A stretch of 30,775 bases of DNA from SYAN01 sp964406345. Its GTDB lineage: Bacteria > Actinomycetota > Actinomycetes > Nanopelagicales > Nanopelagicaceae. The notes under the pieces were generated by a model that worked only from the letters and a program-made list of their open reading frames with translations, was not told the origin of the DNA and did no database searches. Where the stretch lies: contig CAYORK010000014.1 of the NCBI GenBank assembly GCA_964406345.1, positions 1-30,775 of the forward strand. The letters are read 5' to 3'. Below are positions 16,069 through 23,688 of this stretch, piece by piece; position 1 is the first letter of the stretch; every line of letters begins with the position of its first letter. The translations under genes were made by a program, and so were the position numbers.

Positions 16069-19000
16069 GTGAGCGGGAATTTCGGTGCCAATGACTGGCT
16101 CGTCGAAGAGATGTACGAGAAGTACATGGCAGACCCGAACTCAGTCGAAGCCACTTGGCGAGATTTCTTCAATTCCTCGGAATTCAAAGCCGCCAACTTC
16201 TCACCATCTGCTGCGACGACGATAACCTCTAATGGCAACTCCAACGCCACATCCAACGCCACATCCAACGGTGGCGTGAGTTCGAGCGGAAATGCCGTGG
16301 CAGGAGCTCCTCGAGGTGGGACGCCACCACTTCCCAAGGCGCAAACGAAACCGGCTGCTACTCCAACACCTGCGCCAGCGGTAACTCCAACTCCTCAGAC
16401 TTTCACACCTCAACCGACCGTCTCACAACCTCGAGTGACGACTTCTCCGACACCAGCCGATCCCGTCGCGCAACCAGTCAAAGCAGTCGCAACCCCCGCG
16501 GCTGCAAGTATCGAGCCGATCCGGGGCGTTGGCGCACGTGTCGTGCAGAGCATGGAGGCCTCGCTCTCGGTACCGACAGCCACTTCCGTGCGCGCGATCC
16601 CAGCAAAACTCCTCATCGATAATCGCACCGTCATCAACAATCACTTGAAGCGTGCACGTGGTGGCAAGGTCTCCTTCACTCATCTCATCGGTTTCGCCAT
16701 GATCAAGGCGCTCCGCGCGATGCCAGAGATGAATGCCTTCTACACCGAAGTAGATGGCAAGCCAGCGCTTGGTCACCCAGAACACATAAATCTCGGAATC
16801 GCCATTGATCTTGCCAAGGCCGATGGCTCTCGCCAACTCCTTGTTCCATCCATCAAGGGATGTGAGTCGCTCGACTTCGCGCAATTCCACGCCCAATACG
16901 AAGCGCTCGTGAAGAAGGCGCGTGATGGCGCACTCGCGGTGGAGGATTTCGCAGGCACGACCGTCTCACTCACCAATCCAGGGACTATCGGCACCGTCCA
17001 CTCCGTACCTCGTCTCGTCCAAGGACAAGGATTGATCCTCGGCGTCGGATCGATGGATTACCCAGCAGAGTTCCAGGGTGCGAGTGAAGAGACTCTCGCT
17101 CGGATGGCAATCTCAAAAGTGGTCACACTCACCAGCACCTACGACCATCGCATCATCCAGGGCGCACAATCGGGTGATTTCCTCCGTCGAATCCACGAGA
17201 TCCTCTTGGGAGCGGAGAGTTTCTTCGATGAGATCTTCGCGGCCCTTCGAATCCCGTATGAGCCGATTCGATGGGTATCGGATTTCGAATTCTCCAAGGA
17301 CGACGAGATCAATAAGACTTCTCGAGTCCAACAACTAATCAATGCCTATCGCACCTCTGGACACATCATGGCTGATGTCGATCCTCTCGAGTACAAACAG
17401 CGTTCGCATCCAGATCTCGACGTGGTCACTCATGGATTGACGCTTTGGGATCTCGATCGCGAATTTGCCACCGGTGGTTTCGGTGGCGAACCATTCATGA
17501 AACTTCGCAAGATCCTCGGCATCCTTCGGGACTCCTACTGCCGCTCCATCGGTGTCGAGTACATGTACATCGAGAGTCCTGATGAGCGAAAGTGGATCCA
17601 AGAGAAGGTCGAAGTCGGTGCACCACGGCTTCCACGTGAGGAGCAACTACGCATCCTTCGGAAAGTCAACAGCGCAGAGGCCTTCGAATCCTTCCTTCAC
17701 ACCAAGTTCATCGGACAGAAGCGTTTCTCTCTCGAAGGTGGCGAGTCTGTGATTCCACTCCTCGATGCTGTGATCACATCGGCGGCTGAATCCGGTCTCG
17801 ATGAGGCATGTATCGGTATGCCGCACCGAGGTCGCCTCAATGTCCTTGCCAACGTCGCTGGCAAGTCCTATGGACAGATATTCCAAGAGTTCGAGGGCAA
17901 CTACGCCGAGAACGAAGTCCACGGATCCGGAGATGTTAAGTATCACCTCGGTACTGAAGGCGTCTTCCAAGCTGAATCTGGTGCGACGACCAAGATCTAT
18001 CTCGCTGCCAACCCGTCGCATCTCGAAGCGGTCAATCCAGTCCTTGAAGGAATCGTCCGAGCCAAGCAGGATCTCTTCAACATCAAGAAGCTCTACTCCG
18101 TCCTGCCGATCCTGATCCATGGTGATGCTGCCTTCGCCGGACAAGGTGTCGTCGCTGAGACGCTCCAACTCTCACAACTCAAGGGCTATCGCATCGGTGG
18201 AACCATCCATGTGGTGATCAACAATCAGGTTGGCTTCACCACCTCGCCAAGTTCAGCGCGATCGTCGCGATATTCCACTGATGTGGCGAAGATGATCCAA
18301 GCGCCGGTCTTCCACGTCAACGGAGACGATCCTGAAGCCTGCGTCCGCGTTGCACGTCTTGCCTTCGAATACCGACAGACCTTCAACAAGGATGTCGTGA
18401 TCGATATGGTCTGCTATCGCCGTCGTGGCCATAACGAAGGCGATGAACCGAGCTTCACCCAACCTTTGATGTACGAATTGATCGGCCAGAAGCGCTCGGT
18501 CCGCACTCTCTACGCAGAAGCTCTCGTCGGTCGAGGTGACATCACACAAGCAGAAGCCGATGCGATCGCACAAGACTTTCAGTCACAACTTGAAGCGATC
18601 TATCAAGAGGTCCATAACACCAAGCCTGACGACAACTTCCCGCCAGCACCTGAGGCTCCATCATCGAAGGCGATTAGCACCGCGATCAGCGAAGAGGTCG
18701 CACGCAAAGTCGCGGCTACGCAGACTGAAGTCCCTGAAGGTTTCAACGTCCATCCGAAACTACTGCCACAACTCACACGTCGCGCCGAGTCATTGAACGA
18801 TGGCACCGTCGATTGGTCCGGTGGCGAACTCTTGGCATTCGGATCACTTCTCCTTGAAGGCCATCCCATTCGTCTTGCCGGGCAGGATGCTCGTCGCGGC
18901 ACCTTCTCAAATCGCCATGCGGTGATCATCGACTCCAAGAGCGCAGCAGAGTGGACTCCACTTCGCGGTTTGATCTCTGAGGAGAACCAGTTCTTCGTCT

Positions 19001-19821
19001 TCGACTCCCTTCTCTCCGAGTATGCAGCGCTTGGTTTCGAGTACGGCTACTCGGTCGCTCGTCCTAATGCACTAGTCCTTTGGGAGGCTCAGTTCGGTGA
19101 CTTCGTCAACGGTGCACAGAGCATCATCGACGAGTTCATATCCTCCGCACTACAGAAGTGGGGCGAGCGCTCCTCGGTCGTGATGCTCCTGCCACACGGT
19201 TACGAGGGACAGGGACCGGATCACTCTTCAGCAAGAATCGAGCGATTCCTCCTTCTATGCGCCGAGAAGAACATGACCGTTGCCCAACCTTCCTCGCCTG
19301 CCTCCTACTTCCATCTCCTCCGATGGCATATGAAGAATCCTGCTCGTCGTCCACTTGTCGTCTTCACGCCGAAGTCGATGCTTCGATTGAAGGCTGCCGC
19401 TTCGAAACTTGAAGACTTTACCTCCGGCACCTTCCGACCGTTGATCGATGATGCGAGCGTCACGAATGCGACCCGCGTGATCTTCTGCTCCGGAAAGATC
19501 TATTGGGAGTTGGTCGCAGAGCGCGAGAAGTTGGGTGAGAGTTCGACTGCGATCGTCCGCGTGGAGCGTCTCTATCCCTTCCCCGAGAAGGAATTCGCTG
19601 AAGTCGCCGCGAAACACCCGAATGCGAATCTGCTCTGGGTACAGGATGAACCTGCGAACCAAGGCGCCTGGCCATTCGTCGCACTCGCTACACAAGAGGT
19701 GTTGCAAGGCCGAACGCTCCGACGCGTCTCACGTCGTGCAACGGCAAGCCCAGCGACTGGAAATCATCACGTCCATGAAGAAGAGCAGAAAGCTCTCATC
19801 ATGGAAGCTTTCATGCGCTAA
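16069..19821 (+). CDS. kgd: Multifunctional 2-oxoglutarate dehydrogenase/decarboxylase, E2-like acyltransferase fused to E1
   Basis: TCA-cycle protein of 1250 residues with the actinobacterial Kgd/OdhA layout. Residues 1-35 are the conserved N-terminal segment (DWLVEEMYEKYMADPNSVEATW). Residues about 45-148 form a Ser/Thr/Pro/Ala-rich linker. A dihydrolipoamide succinyltransferase-like domain follows at about 150-385, with catalytic His360 in YDHRIIQGA, and a complete thiamine-diphosphate E1 (GMPHRGRLNVLANV, RRRGHNEGDEPSFTQP, the C-terminal transketolase part). No lipoyl domain is present, as expected; the lipoyl groups come from another E2. In relatives the enzyme is inhibited by the FHA protein GarA/OdhI. 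The GTG start fits the family N-terminus. Its stop overlaps that of sodX on the other strand. Confidence 0.96.
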   Translation: MSGNFGANDWLVEEMYEKYMADPNSVEATWRDFFNSSEFKAANFSPSAATTITSNGNSNATSNATSNGGVSSSGNAVAGAPRGGTPPLPKAQTKPAATPTPAPAVTPTPQTFTPQPTVSQPRVTTSPTPADPVAQPVKAVATPAAASIEPIRGVGARVVQSMEASLSVPTATSVRAIPAKLLIDNRTVINNHLKRARGGKVSFTHLIGFAMIKALRAMPEMNAFYTEVDGKPALGHPEHINLGIAIDLAKADGSRQLLVPSIKGCESLDFAQFHAQYEALVKKARDGALAVEDFAGTTVSLTNPGTIGTVHSVPRLVQGQGLILGVGSMDYPAEFQGASEETLARMAISKVVTLTSTYDHRIIQGAQSGDFLRRIHEILLGAESFFDEIFAALRIPYEPIRWVSDFEFSKDDEINKTSRVQQLINAYRTSGHIMADVDPLEYKQRSHPDLDVVTHGLTLWDLDREFATGGFGGEPFMKLRKILGILRDSYCRSIGVEYMYIESPDERKWIQEKVEVGAPRLPREEQLRILRKVNSAEAFESFLHTKFIGQKRFSLEGGESVIPLLDAVITSAAESGLDEACIGMPHRGRLNVLANVAGKSYGQIFQEFEGNYAENEVHGSGDVKYHLGTEGVFQAESGATTKIYLAANPSHLEAVNPVLEGIVRAKQDLFNIKKLYSVLPILIHGDAAFAGQGVVAETLQLSQLKGYRIGGTIHVVINNQVGFTTSPSSARSSRYSTDVAKMIQAPVFHVNGDDPEACVRVARLAFEYRQTFNKDVVIDMVCYRRRGHNEGDEPSFTQPLMYELIGQKRSVRTLYAEALVGRGDITQAEADAIAQDFQSQLEAIYQEVHNTKPDDNFPPAPEAPSSKAISTAISEEVARKVAATQTEVPEGFNVHPKLLPQLTRRAESLNDGTVDWSGGELLAFGSLLLEGHPIRLAGQDARRGTFSNRHAVIIDSKSAAEWTPLRGLISEENQFFVFDSLLSEYAALGFEYGYSVARPNALVLWEAQFGDFVNGAQSIIDEFISSALQKWGERSSVVMLLPHGYEGQGPDHSSARIERFLLLCAEKNMTVAQPSSPASYFHLLRWHMKNPARRPLVVFTPKSMLRLKAAASKLEDFTSGTFRPLIDDASVTNATRVIFCSGKIYWELVAEREKLGESSTAIVRVERLYPFPEKEFAEVAAKHPNANLLWVQDEPANQGAWPFVALATQEVLQGRTLRRVSRRATASPATGNHHVHEEEQKALIMEAFMR

Positions 19822-20189
19822 TTCCTCTTTCCCTGAGGCTTCTCTCTCACCGCGACTGCGCGAACACAATCACGCGACAACCAACCGAACTTTCGGGAGT
19901 CATGTTGTAGTTCCGCCAAATCTGATTCCTTGTTATCTCCTTCGACCCAGATGAGATCACCATGGACCTTCTCCAACCTCTTGAGAAGAAGAATGCCGGG
20001 GTACTCCTCACGCTCGACGAGAATCACTCGACCACGGAATCTCACGATTCGTTCTTGTGATGGCGCCTCTTTGAGAAGCCGAACCCAGATTCTTTGACCA
20101 GTGCGGAATGTCGGCTCCATCGATCTTCCTTCAATCTCCACACGAGTCAAACCCGTCACGCTCGATAGTAGGTTGGAGAGAAGTGCCAC
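19818..20189 (-). CDS. sodX: Nickel superoxide dismutase maturation protease
   Basis: An S26-type peptidase of 123 residues that removes the leader of Ni-SOD so that the new N-terminal His can bind nickel. Ser23 in EGRSMEPT and Lys70 in LLLKRLEKV form the expected catalytic dyad. WVEGDNKESD and DSRKFGWL are the conserved box. It lacks a clear membrane anchor, consistent with a cytosolic substrate. The GTG at 20189 has AGGGGG about 9 nt upstream. It is divergent from sodN, 99 bp away, which supports the assignment. Its stop codon overlaps that of kgd antisense. Confidence 0.92.
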   Translation of the reverse strand: MALLSNLLSSVTGLTRVEIEGRSMEPTFRTGQRIWVRLLKEAPSQERIVRFRGRVILVEREEYPGILLLKRLEKVHGDLIWVEGDNKESDLAELQHDSRKFGWLSRDCVRAVAVREKPQGKRN

Positions 20190-20252
20190 CCGGTTACACC
20201 CCCTGAAAAATCGATGATTCTTTCTGGATGAGCATAACCACCCGCAAAAAGG

Positions 20253-20280
20253 TAACCTTCGCGCATCTCCTGACGAAAGG
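20253..20280 (+). promoter_or_regulatory. sodN promoter -10 box and ribosome site, with small palindrome
   Basis: TAACCT (20253-20258) is a candidate -10 box, followed by the ribosome site GAAAGG near 20275-20280, about 8 nt before the ATG. The -10 lies inside the imperfect palindrome AAGGTAACCTT, a possible operator. No clear -35 or known Nur/Fur box is recognised. Confidence 0.35.
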
Positions 20281-20288
20281 AATCAAAG

Positions 20289-20681
20289 ATGTCATTCGCT
20301 CCGATCACCAAGGTCTACGCACATTGCGACCTACCTTGTGGTGTCTATGACCCAGCACAGGCTCGCATTGAGGCCCTCTCGGTCAAGGCTTGTATGGAAA
20401 AGTACAACGCCTCCTCCGACAACGACTTCAAGTCCCGCTCTGTGGCGATCAAGGAAGAGCGCTCACACCAAGTCAAAGAACACCTCTGGGTACTCTGGAC
20501 CGACTACTTCAAGCCGAATCACTTCGAGGCTTACCCACAACTTCACTCACTCTTCAATGAGGCGACGAAGCTCGCAGGCGCTGCTGGCACCAAGGGGACC
20601 AACGATGTCGCGGTTGCCGAGAAGTTGATCGCGAAGATCGATGAGATCGCTGAGATCTTCTGGGCCACCAAGAAGGCATAG
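20289..20681 (+). CDS. sodN: Nickel-containing superoxide dismutase
   Basis: Converts superoxide to hydrogen peroxide and oxygen in the cytosol. The 130-residue precursor has an 11-residue leader (MSFAPITKVYA), and the mature protein begins with the nickel hook HCDLPCGVYDP. There His12, Cys13 and Cys17 supply the metal ligands. The rest is the expected four-helix bundle, including HLWVLWTDYFKPNHFEAYP. Length matches the family. The ATG is preceded by AAAGGA. The gene is divergent from sodX and ends at a strong terminator. A nickel uptake system and a nickel-responsive regulator would be expected elsewhere in the genome. Confidence 0.98.
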   Translation: MSFAPITKVYAHCDLPCGVYDPAQARIEALSVKACMEKYNASSDNDFKSRSVAIKEERSHQVKEHLWVLWTDYFKPNHFEAYPQLHSLFNEATKLAGAAGTKGTNDVAVAEKLIAKIDEIAEIFWATKKA

Positions 20682-20700
20682 GACTTACCCGTAATTCAAA

Positions 20701-20744
20701 GAGCGGCCTGGGTTCAAACACAGAACTCAGGCCGCTCGACTTTT
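20701..20744. terminator. Rho-independent terminator between sodN and the convergent thioesterase gene
   Basis: A 15-bp stem (20701-20715 with 20723-20737, one mismatch) encloses a 7-nt loop and is followed by GAC and TTTT on the plus strand. On the minus strand the stem is followed by TTT, so it may work in both directions, better for sodN. Confidence 0.88.
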
Positions 20745-20752
20745 AACTCTGA

Positions 20753-21214
20753 CTAATCGGAGTCGCTACCTACATCTTGCGCCATGACTGAGAGCGCTGC
20801 GACCTTCGCTGAATAACGCATCTTCTCGACGACCTCTCGTTGGACCATCCCGTGTGCGACGCGCATCGTGCCGTGATAGATGTCGCAATCGAAGACCAGA
20901 AGTTCTCGCCCACCCTCATCATCCAATGCGATGACCGTGGCGGTCGCGTTGAGATCCATTCCGATCCCGATCACGTTCTCTATCCGAAACTCACACTGTG
21001 TCGTGATCGATGTCTCGTTCATGGCGAGGTACTCGGAGATCGCCGTATGGGAAGCCCCATCCATAAGTCGAACCAAGAACGAGGTCGAGACGACGGCGAG
21101 ATCACCATCGCCTACCGCTGCAGCGGTATCGCCAGGGCGAGTCATCATCTTTGCGATGCCGACAGCACCGAGGAGATTCTCTCGACTCGGTTCATAGGCG
21201 ACGTTGTTCAGCAC
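20753..21214 (-). CDS. Hotdog-fold thioesterase (FlK-like)
   Basis: A 153-residue hotdog protein resembling fluoroacetyl-CoA thioesterase-like enzymes: DTAAAVGDGDLAVVSTSFLVRLMDGAS is the N-terminal strand-helix pattern, followed by the central FRIENVIGIGMDLNATATV strands and FDCDIYHGTMRVAHGMVQREVV at the end. Such enzymes hydrolyse small acyl-CoA thioesters; the substrate here is unknown. The GTG at 21214 has TAGGTT exactly 6 nt upstream, matching the leaderless pattern; a Met pair at residues 23-24 is the alternative start. It is divergent from the YCII gene and converges on the sodN terminator. Confidence 0.8.
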   Translation of the reverse strand: MLNNVAYEPSRENLLGAVGIAKMMTRPGDTAAAVGDGDLAVVSTSFLVRLMDGASHTAISEYLAMNETSITTQCEFRIENVIGIGMDLNATATVIALDDEGGRELLVFDCDIYHGTMRVAHGMVQREVVEKMRYSAKVAALSVMAQDVGSDSD

Positions 21215-21226
21215 GTCAATAACCTA
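21215..21226 (-). promoter_or_regulatory. Leaderless -10 box of the thioesterase gene
   Basis: Minus-strand TAGGTT (21221-21226) ends 6 nt before the GTG at 21214; no ribosome site is present. Confidence 0.48.
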
Positions 21227-21293
21227 GCACCCACTCACCTTCAAAGCTGGTTGATCACGGAGTGAAACTCACTCAGAGAATCCACTTCGCAAC

Positions 21294-21306
21294 TAGACTT
21301 TCACAC
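21294..21306 (+). promoter_or_regulatory. Leaderless -10 box of the YCII-domain gene
   Basis: TAGACT (21294-21299) ends 7 nt before the ATG at 21307; the same hexamer lies ahead of aroA. No ribosome site is visible. Confidence 0.48.
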
Positions 21307-21651
21307 ATGAAATACATCATCTTTGTTATCGATCAACCCGATAACCTCGGTAATTCCGCCGAGATGAGCGCCATCGATGCATTCAACGAACAACTTAGAC
21401 TCAATGGCTATTGGGTCATAGCCGCCGGGATCGGAGAACCGAAGAGTGCGACCTTGGTCGATAATCGAAACGATAAGGGCGAGGTAAGCCACGCATCACT
21501 CTTCGATGGCCACCACTCCCACAACGAGCATTACAGCGGTTTCTGGATCATCGATACGCCAAGCCATGAGGTCGCACTTGCCTTGGCCGCTCAAGGGTCA
21601 AGGGCATGCAATCGAAAGGTGGAGCTGCGTCCCTTCCTCGGGAACGGCTAG
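21307..21651 (+). CDS. YCII-related (DGPF/YciI-like) domain protein
   Basis: A small protein of 114 residues with the YCII ferredoxin-like layout: the first strand MKYIIFVIDQ, an N-terminal helix (MSAIDAFNEQLRLNGYWV), the strand GYWVIAAGIGEP and the closing GFWIIDTPSHEVALALA helix-strand pair with KVELRPF. Some YCII proteins are dehydrochlorinase-like, but most have no known function. The frame is open 15 codons further upstream, but the start at 21307 matches the family and has a -10 box 7 nt before it. Its stop overlaps the rshA stop antisense in CTAG. Confidence 0.82.
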   Translation: MKYIIFVIDQPDNLGNSAEMSAIDAFNEQLRLNGYWVIAAGIGEPKSATLVDNRNDKGEVSHASLFDGHHSHNEHYSGFWIIDTPSHEVALALAAQGSRACNRKVELRPFLGNG

Positions 21652-22058
21652 AACGGGAAGTCGCGACGGATCTCGTGTGACTCTTCGATCTCGATCGTGG
21701 TCTCGCCGTCGATCGTGATCTCAGTGCGCTGGTATTGCGAGAAGATCTGTGTCGTTCCCGCACCTCCTACTCCAAAGAATCCAGGCACTTGCATCCGTGC
21801 CGCCAAGGATCGAATCTGCATCACGATCTCTTCCTCCAGCGACTGTGGTGTGGTCTCAACACAGGAACGAGTGAGTAATTCTCGAAGCAAAGTGATCTGA
21901 CGACGCTCACGTTCGGTCCGGATCGCACAATCAGGGCAACCTTGCAGATGGAAAGCGATCGCATTGAAGAGCGCGGAATCCTCGATCTGGTTATCGATGA
22001 AGGGATGGATCGAAGCCATCACGGCGCGACATGTCATCGGGGAGACGTCATAACTCAT
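21648..22058 (-). CDS. rshA: Zinc-binding redox anti-sigma factor (RsrA/RshA-like)
   Basis: Anti-sigma factor of the ZAS family, 136 residues. His37, Cys41 and Cys44 (HLQGCPDC) form the HxxxCxxC core, and Cys10 matches the additional N-terminal cysteine that in RsrA forms the regulatory disulfide. Under thiol oxidation such proteins lose zinc and release SigR/SigH. Its ATG overlaps the sigR stop (ATGA), so partner synthesis is coupled. The C-terminal half, with a Gly-rich VPGFFGVGGAGT and an acidic EIEESHEI stretch, extends beyond the ZAS domain and has no motif I recognise. Confidence 0.9.
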   Translation of the reverse strand: MSYDVSPMTCRAVMASIHPFIDNQIEDSALFNAIAFHLQGCPDCAIRTERERRQITLLRELLTRSCVETTPQSLEEEIVMQIRSLAARMQVPGFFGVGGAGTTQIFSQYQRTEITIDGETTIEIEESHEIRRDFPF

Positions 22059-22846
22059 GACCGTTTGCTCCCCTCCCGTGGCCGACTTGAACCCTTACTC
22101 TTGCCTGAAGCGGAGCCTGAGTCTGAACCGTCCTCATCGCCCGTTCCATAACCGAGCTCACGTGCATACTCAGCCAACAACTCTCGGAGCTGTTTTCGTC
22201 CCCGGTGTAGCCGCGACATGATCGTTCCGGTTGGGATTCCGATGATCTCAGCGGCTTCCTTGTATGAGAAGCCCTCGACATCGACGAGGTAGACCGCCAT
22301 CCGAAACTCCTCCGGAATGCTCGCAAGAGCCCGCTTGATATCTGCATCAGGCAGTCGCTCCAAGACCTCTACCTCGGCGGACTTACCTTGATCGGAGGTA
22401 TGGCTCGCGGATTCGAAGAGCTCCCAATCCTCAAGTTCGCTGTCGGTGACCTGCGGCCTGCGCTGACCTTTGCGATAGTTATTGATGAAGGTCGTGGTCA
22501 GGACTCGATAGAGCCACGCCTTGAGGTTGGTTCCGGGCTCGAATTGATGGAACGAGACGAATGCTTTCGCGTAAGTGTCCTGCAGGAGATCTTGGGCATC
22601 ATCGGGGTTGCGGGTGTATCGAAGTGCTGCCGAATAGAGCTGGTTCTTGAACGCCAGAGCATCTCGCTCGAATCTCTTGGTGCGCTCTGCGACGCTCTCC
22701 TTGTCGCGATCGACAACGACAAGTTCTCCACCCTCATGGCTTGCCTGTCCGAGTTGGAGCAACTCCTTCGGGGATTCGAGAGCATCGGCGAGCTGAGGAT
22801 CCACATCCTCTTCGCTTCCTCTTTCGCTCTCTTGCCGCGTTGCCAT
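22055..22846 (-). CDS. sigR: ECF sigma factor SigR/SigH (thiol-oxidative stress)
   Basis: Group 4 sigma factor of 263 residues. Region 2 begins at about residue 59 (FERDALAFKNQLYSAALRYTRNPDDAQDLLQDTYAKAF) and includes GTNLKAWLYRVLTTTFINNYRK. Region 4 is at about 172-225 (IPEEFRMAVYLVDVEGFSYKEAAEIIGIPTGTIMSRLHRGR). Both match the SigR/SigH branch. About 58 residues, acidic and low in hydrophobics, precede region 2, recalling the longer, unstable SigR-prime form of Streptomyces. The C-terminal tail is Ser/Gly-rich and charged. The ATG at 22846 has a sigma-A-like promoter that would give a leaderless message. It is coupled to rshA. Confidence 0.94.
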   Translation of the reverse strand: MATRQESERGSEEDVDPQLADALESPKELLQLGQASHEGGELVVVDRDKESVAERTKRFERDALAFKNQLYSAALRYTRNPDDAQDLLQDTYAKAFVSFHQFEPGTNLKAWLYRVLTTTFINNYRKGQRRPQVTDSELEDWELFESASHTSDQGKSAEVEVLERLPDADIKRALASIPEEFRMAVYLVDVEGFSYKEAAEIIGIPTGTIMSRLHRGRKQLRELLAEYARELGYGTGDEDGSDSGSASGKSKGSSRPREGSKRS

Positions 22847-22881
22847 GCCGTAATGCTATTGCCTTCGCAAATTCCGCTCAA
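22847..22881 (-). promoter_or_regulatory. Sigma-A type leaderless promoter of sigR-rshA
   Basis: On the minus strand TTGAGC (22876-22881), a 17-nt spacer and TAGCAT (22853-22858) end 6 nt before the sigR ATG. GGAAT in the spacer resembles a SigR -35, but no GTT is found at the right distance. Confidence 0.55.
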
Positions 22882-22906
22882 TAATTCACTCGAACTGAGA
22901 GCAAAG

Positions 22907-23644
22907 TCAGAAGAGCGTCTCGCTCTCGCCAAGGTCGATGGGTGTGATCAACTCTGGACCATTGTTTCGGATCGAGTTGACCCTTGATGAGACTGGCCAG
23001 AAACGTAGGTTCTCATCGGGTGTTCTCACGCGCATCAACTCCATCACTTCAGGAATAGAGGTGTCGAGATCTAGCCAACGCGACCATCTCTCCTCGGGCA
23101 GGAAGAGAGGCATACGATTGTGAACCTTGGCGAGGTCATGCACCGCATCACGAGTGATGATCGCAACCGACTGCCTTGTCCTTTCTTCGTTAGGAGACTT
23201 CCAGTAGTTGTAGATACCGGCGAAGGCCAAGAATCGACCTTCCTCCGGCGAGACGAAGATCGGCTGTTTCCTTGGGTAATCACCCAACTCGGTCGCCCAT
23301 TCGTAGTAGCCACTTGCAGGTACTAGACATCGACGGGCCTTGAAGGAATCTCGGAATGTCGGCTTCTCATGGACTGTTTCCACGCGTGCGTTGATCGCCA
23401 TCGATTGTGACTTGAGCGCTTCACTCTCACTCTTGCTCCATGGCGCTATCAATCCCCATGATGCGATGTCGAGAATACGCTCTCCCGTCGCCACCTCAGC
23501 CTTGACCAGATAGATCTCTTTGGTCGGTGCGATGTTCCAATCGGATGGAAGAGAACGTTGCGTAGCGACCGGGGTCAGATGTGAGATACCGAAATCACCG
23601 ATGATCTCGTCTTTGAGTGCCGCCAACGCGTATCGACCACACAT
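22907..23644 (-). CDS. SRAP-family abasic-site DNA-protein crosslink protein (YedK/HMCES)
   Basis: A 245-residue protein starting MCGRYA, whose Cys2 becomes the N-terminal nucleophile that forms a stable thiazolidine link to abasic sites in single-stranded DNA. The other active-site residues are present: Asn37 (NIAPT), Glu115 (SGYYEW) and His175 (KVHNRMP). The frame is open 60 codons further upstream, but Cys2 must follow the initiator Met, which fixes the start at 23644. TACTCT lies 6 nt before it. It is divergent from aroA and lies 60 nt upstream of sigR. The order sigR-SRAP-aroA-rsgA resembles that of mycobacteria. Confidence 0.95.
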   Translation of the reverse strand: MCGRYALAALKDEIIGDFGISHLTPVATQRSLPSDWNIAPTKEIYLVKAEVATGERILDIASWGLIAPWSKSESEALKSQSMAINARVETVHEKPTFRDSFKARRCLVPASGYYEWATELGDYPRKQPIFVSPEEGRFLAFAGIYNYWKSPNEERTRQSVAIITRDAVHDLAKVHNRMPLFLPEERWSRWLDLDTSIPEVMELMRVRTPDENLRFWPVSSRVNSIRNNGPELITPIDLGESETLF

Positions 23645-23656
23645 ACGGCAAGAGTA
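23645..23656 (-). promoter_or_regulatory. Leaderless -10 box of the SRAP gene
   Basis: Minus-strand TACTCT (23651-23656) ends 6 nt before the ATG whose Cys2 is required, so this is an independently fixed start codon that obeys the same spacing. Confidence 0.5.
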
Positions 23657-23673
23657 CGCAAGGAGACGGCAGA

Positions 23674-23688
23674 TAGACTTCGCCTTCA
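23674..23688 (+). promoter_or_regulatory. Probable -10 box of aroA
   Basis: TAGACT (23674-23679) ends 9 nt before the ATG at 23689, allowing a leader of at most a few bases. It lies within 20 bp of the divergent SRAP -10 box. Confidence 0.4.

Noticed and set aside
22859..22875. GGAAT upstream of sigR as a SigR autoregulatory promoter
   Set aside because: The matching GTT at about 18 nt is missing (TAC is there instead), whereas a sigma-A-like TTGAGC-17-TAGCAT fits better.
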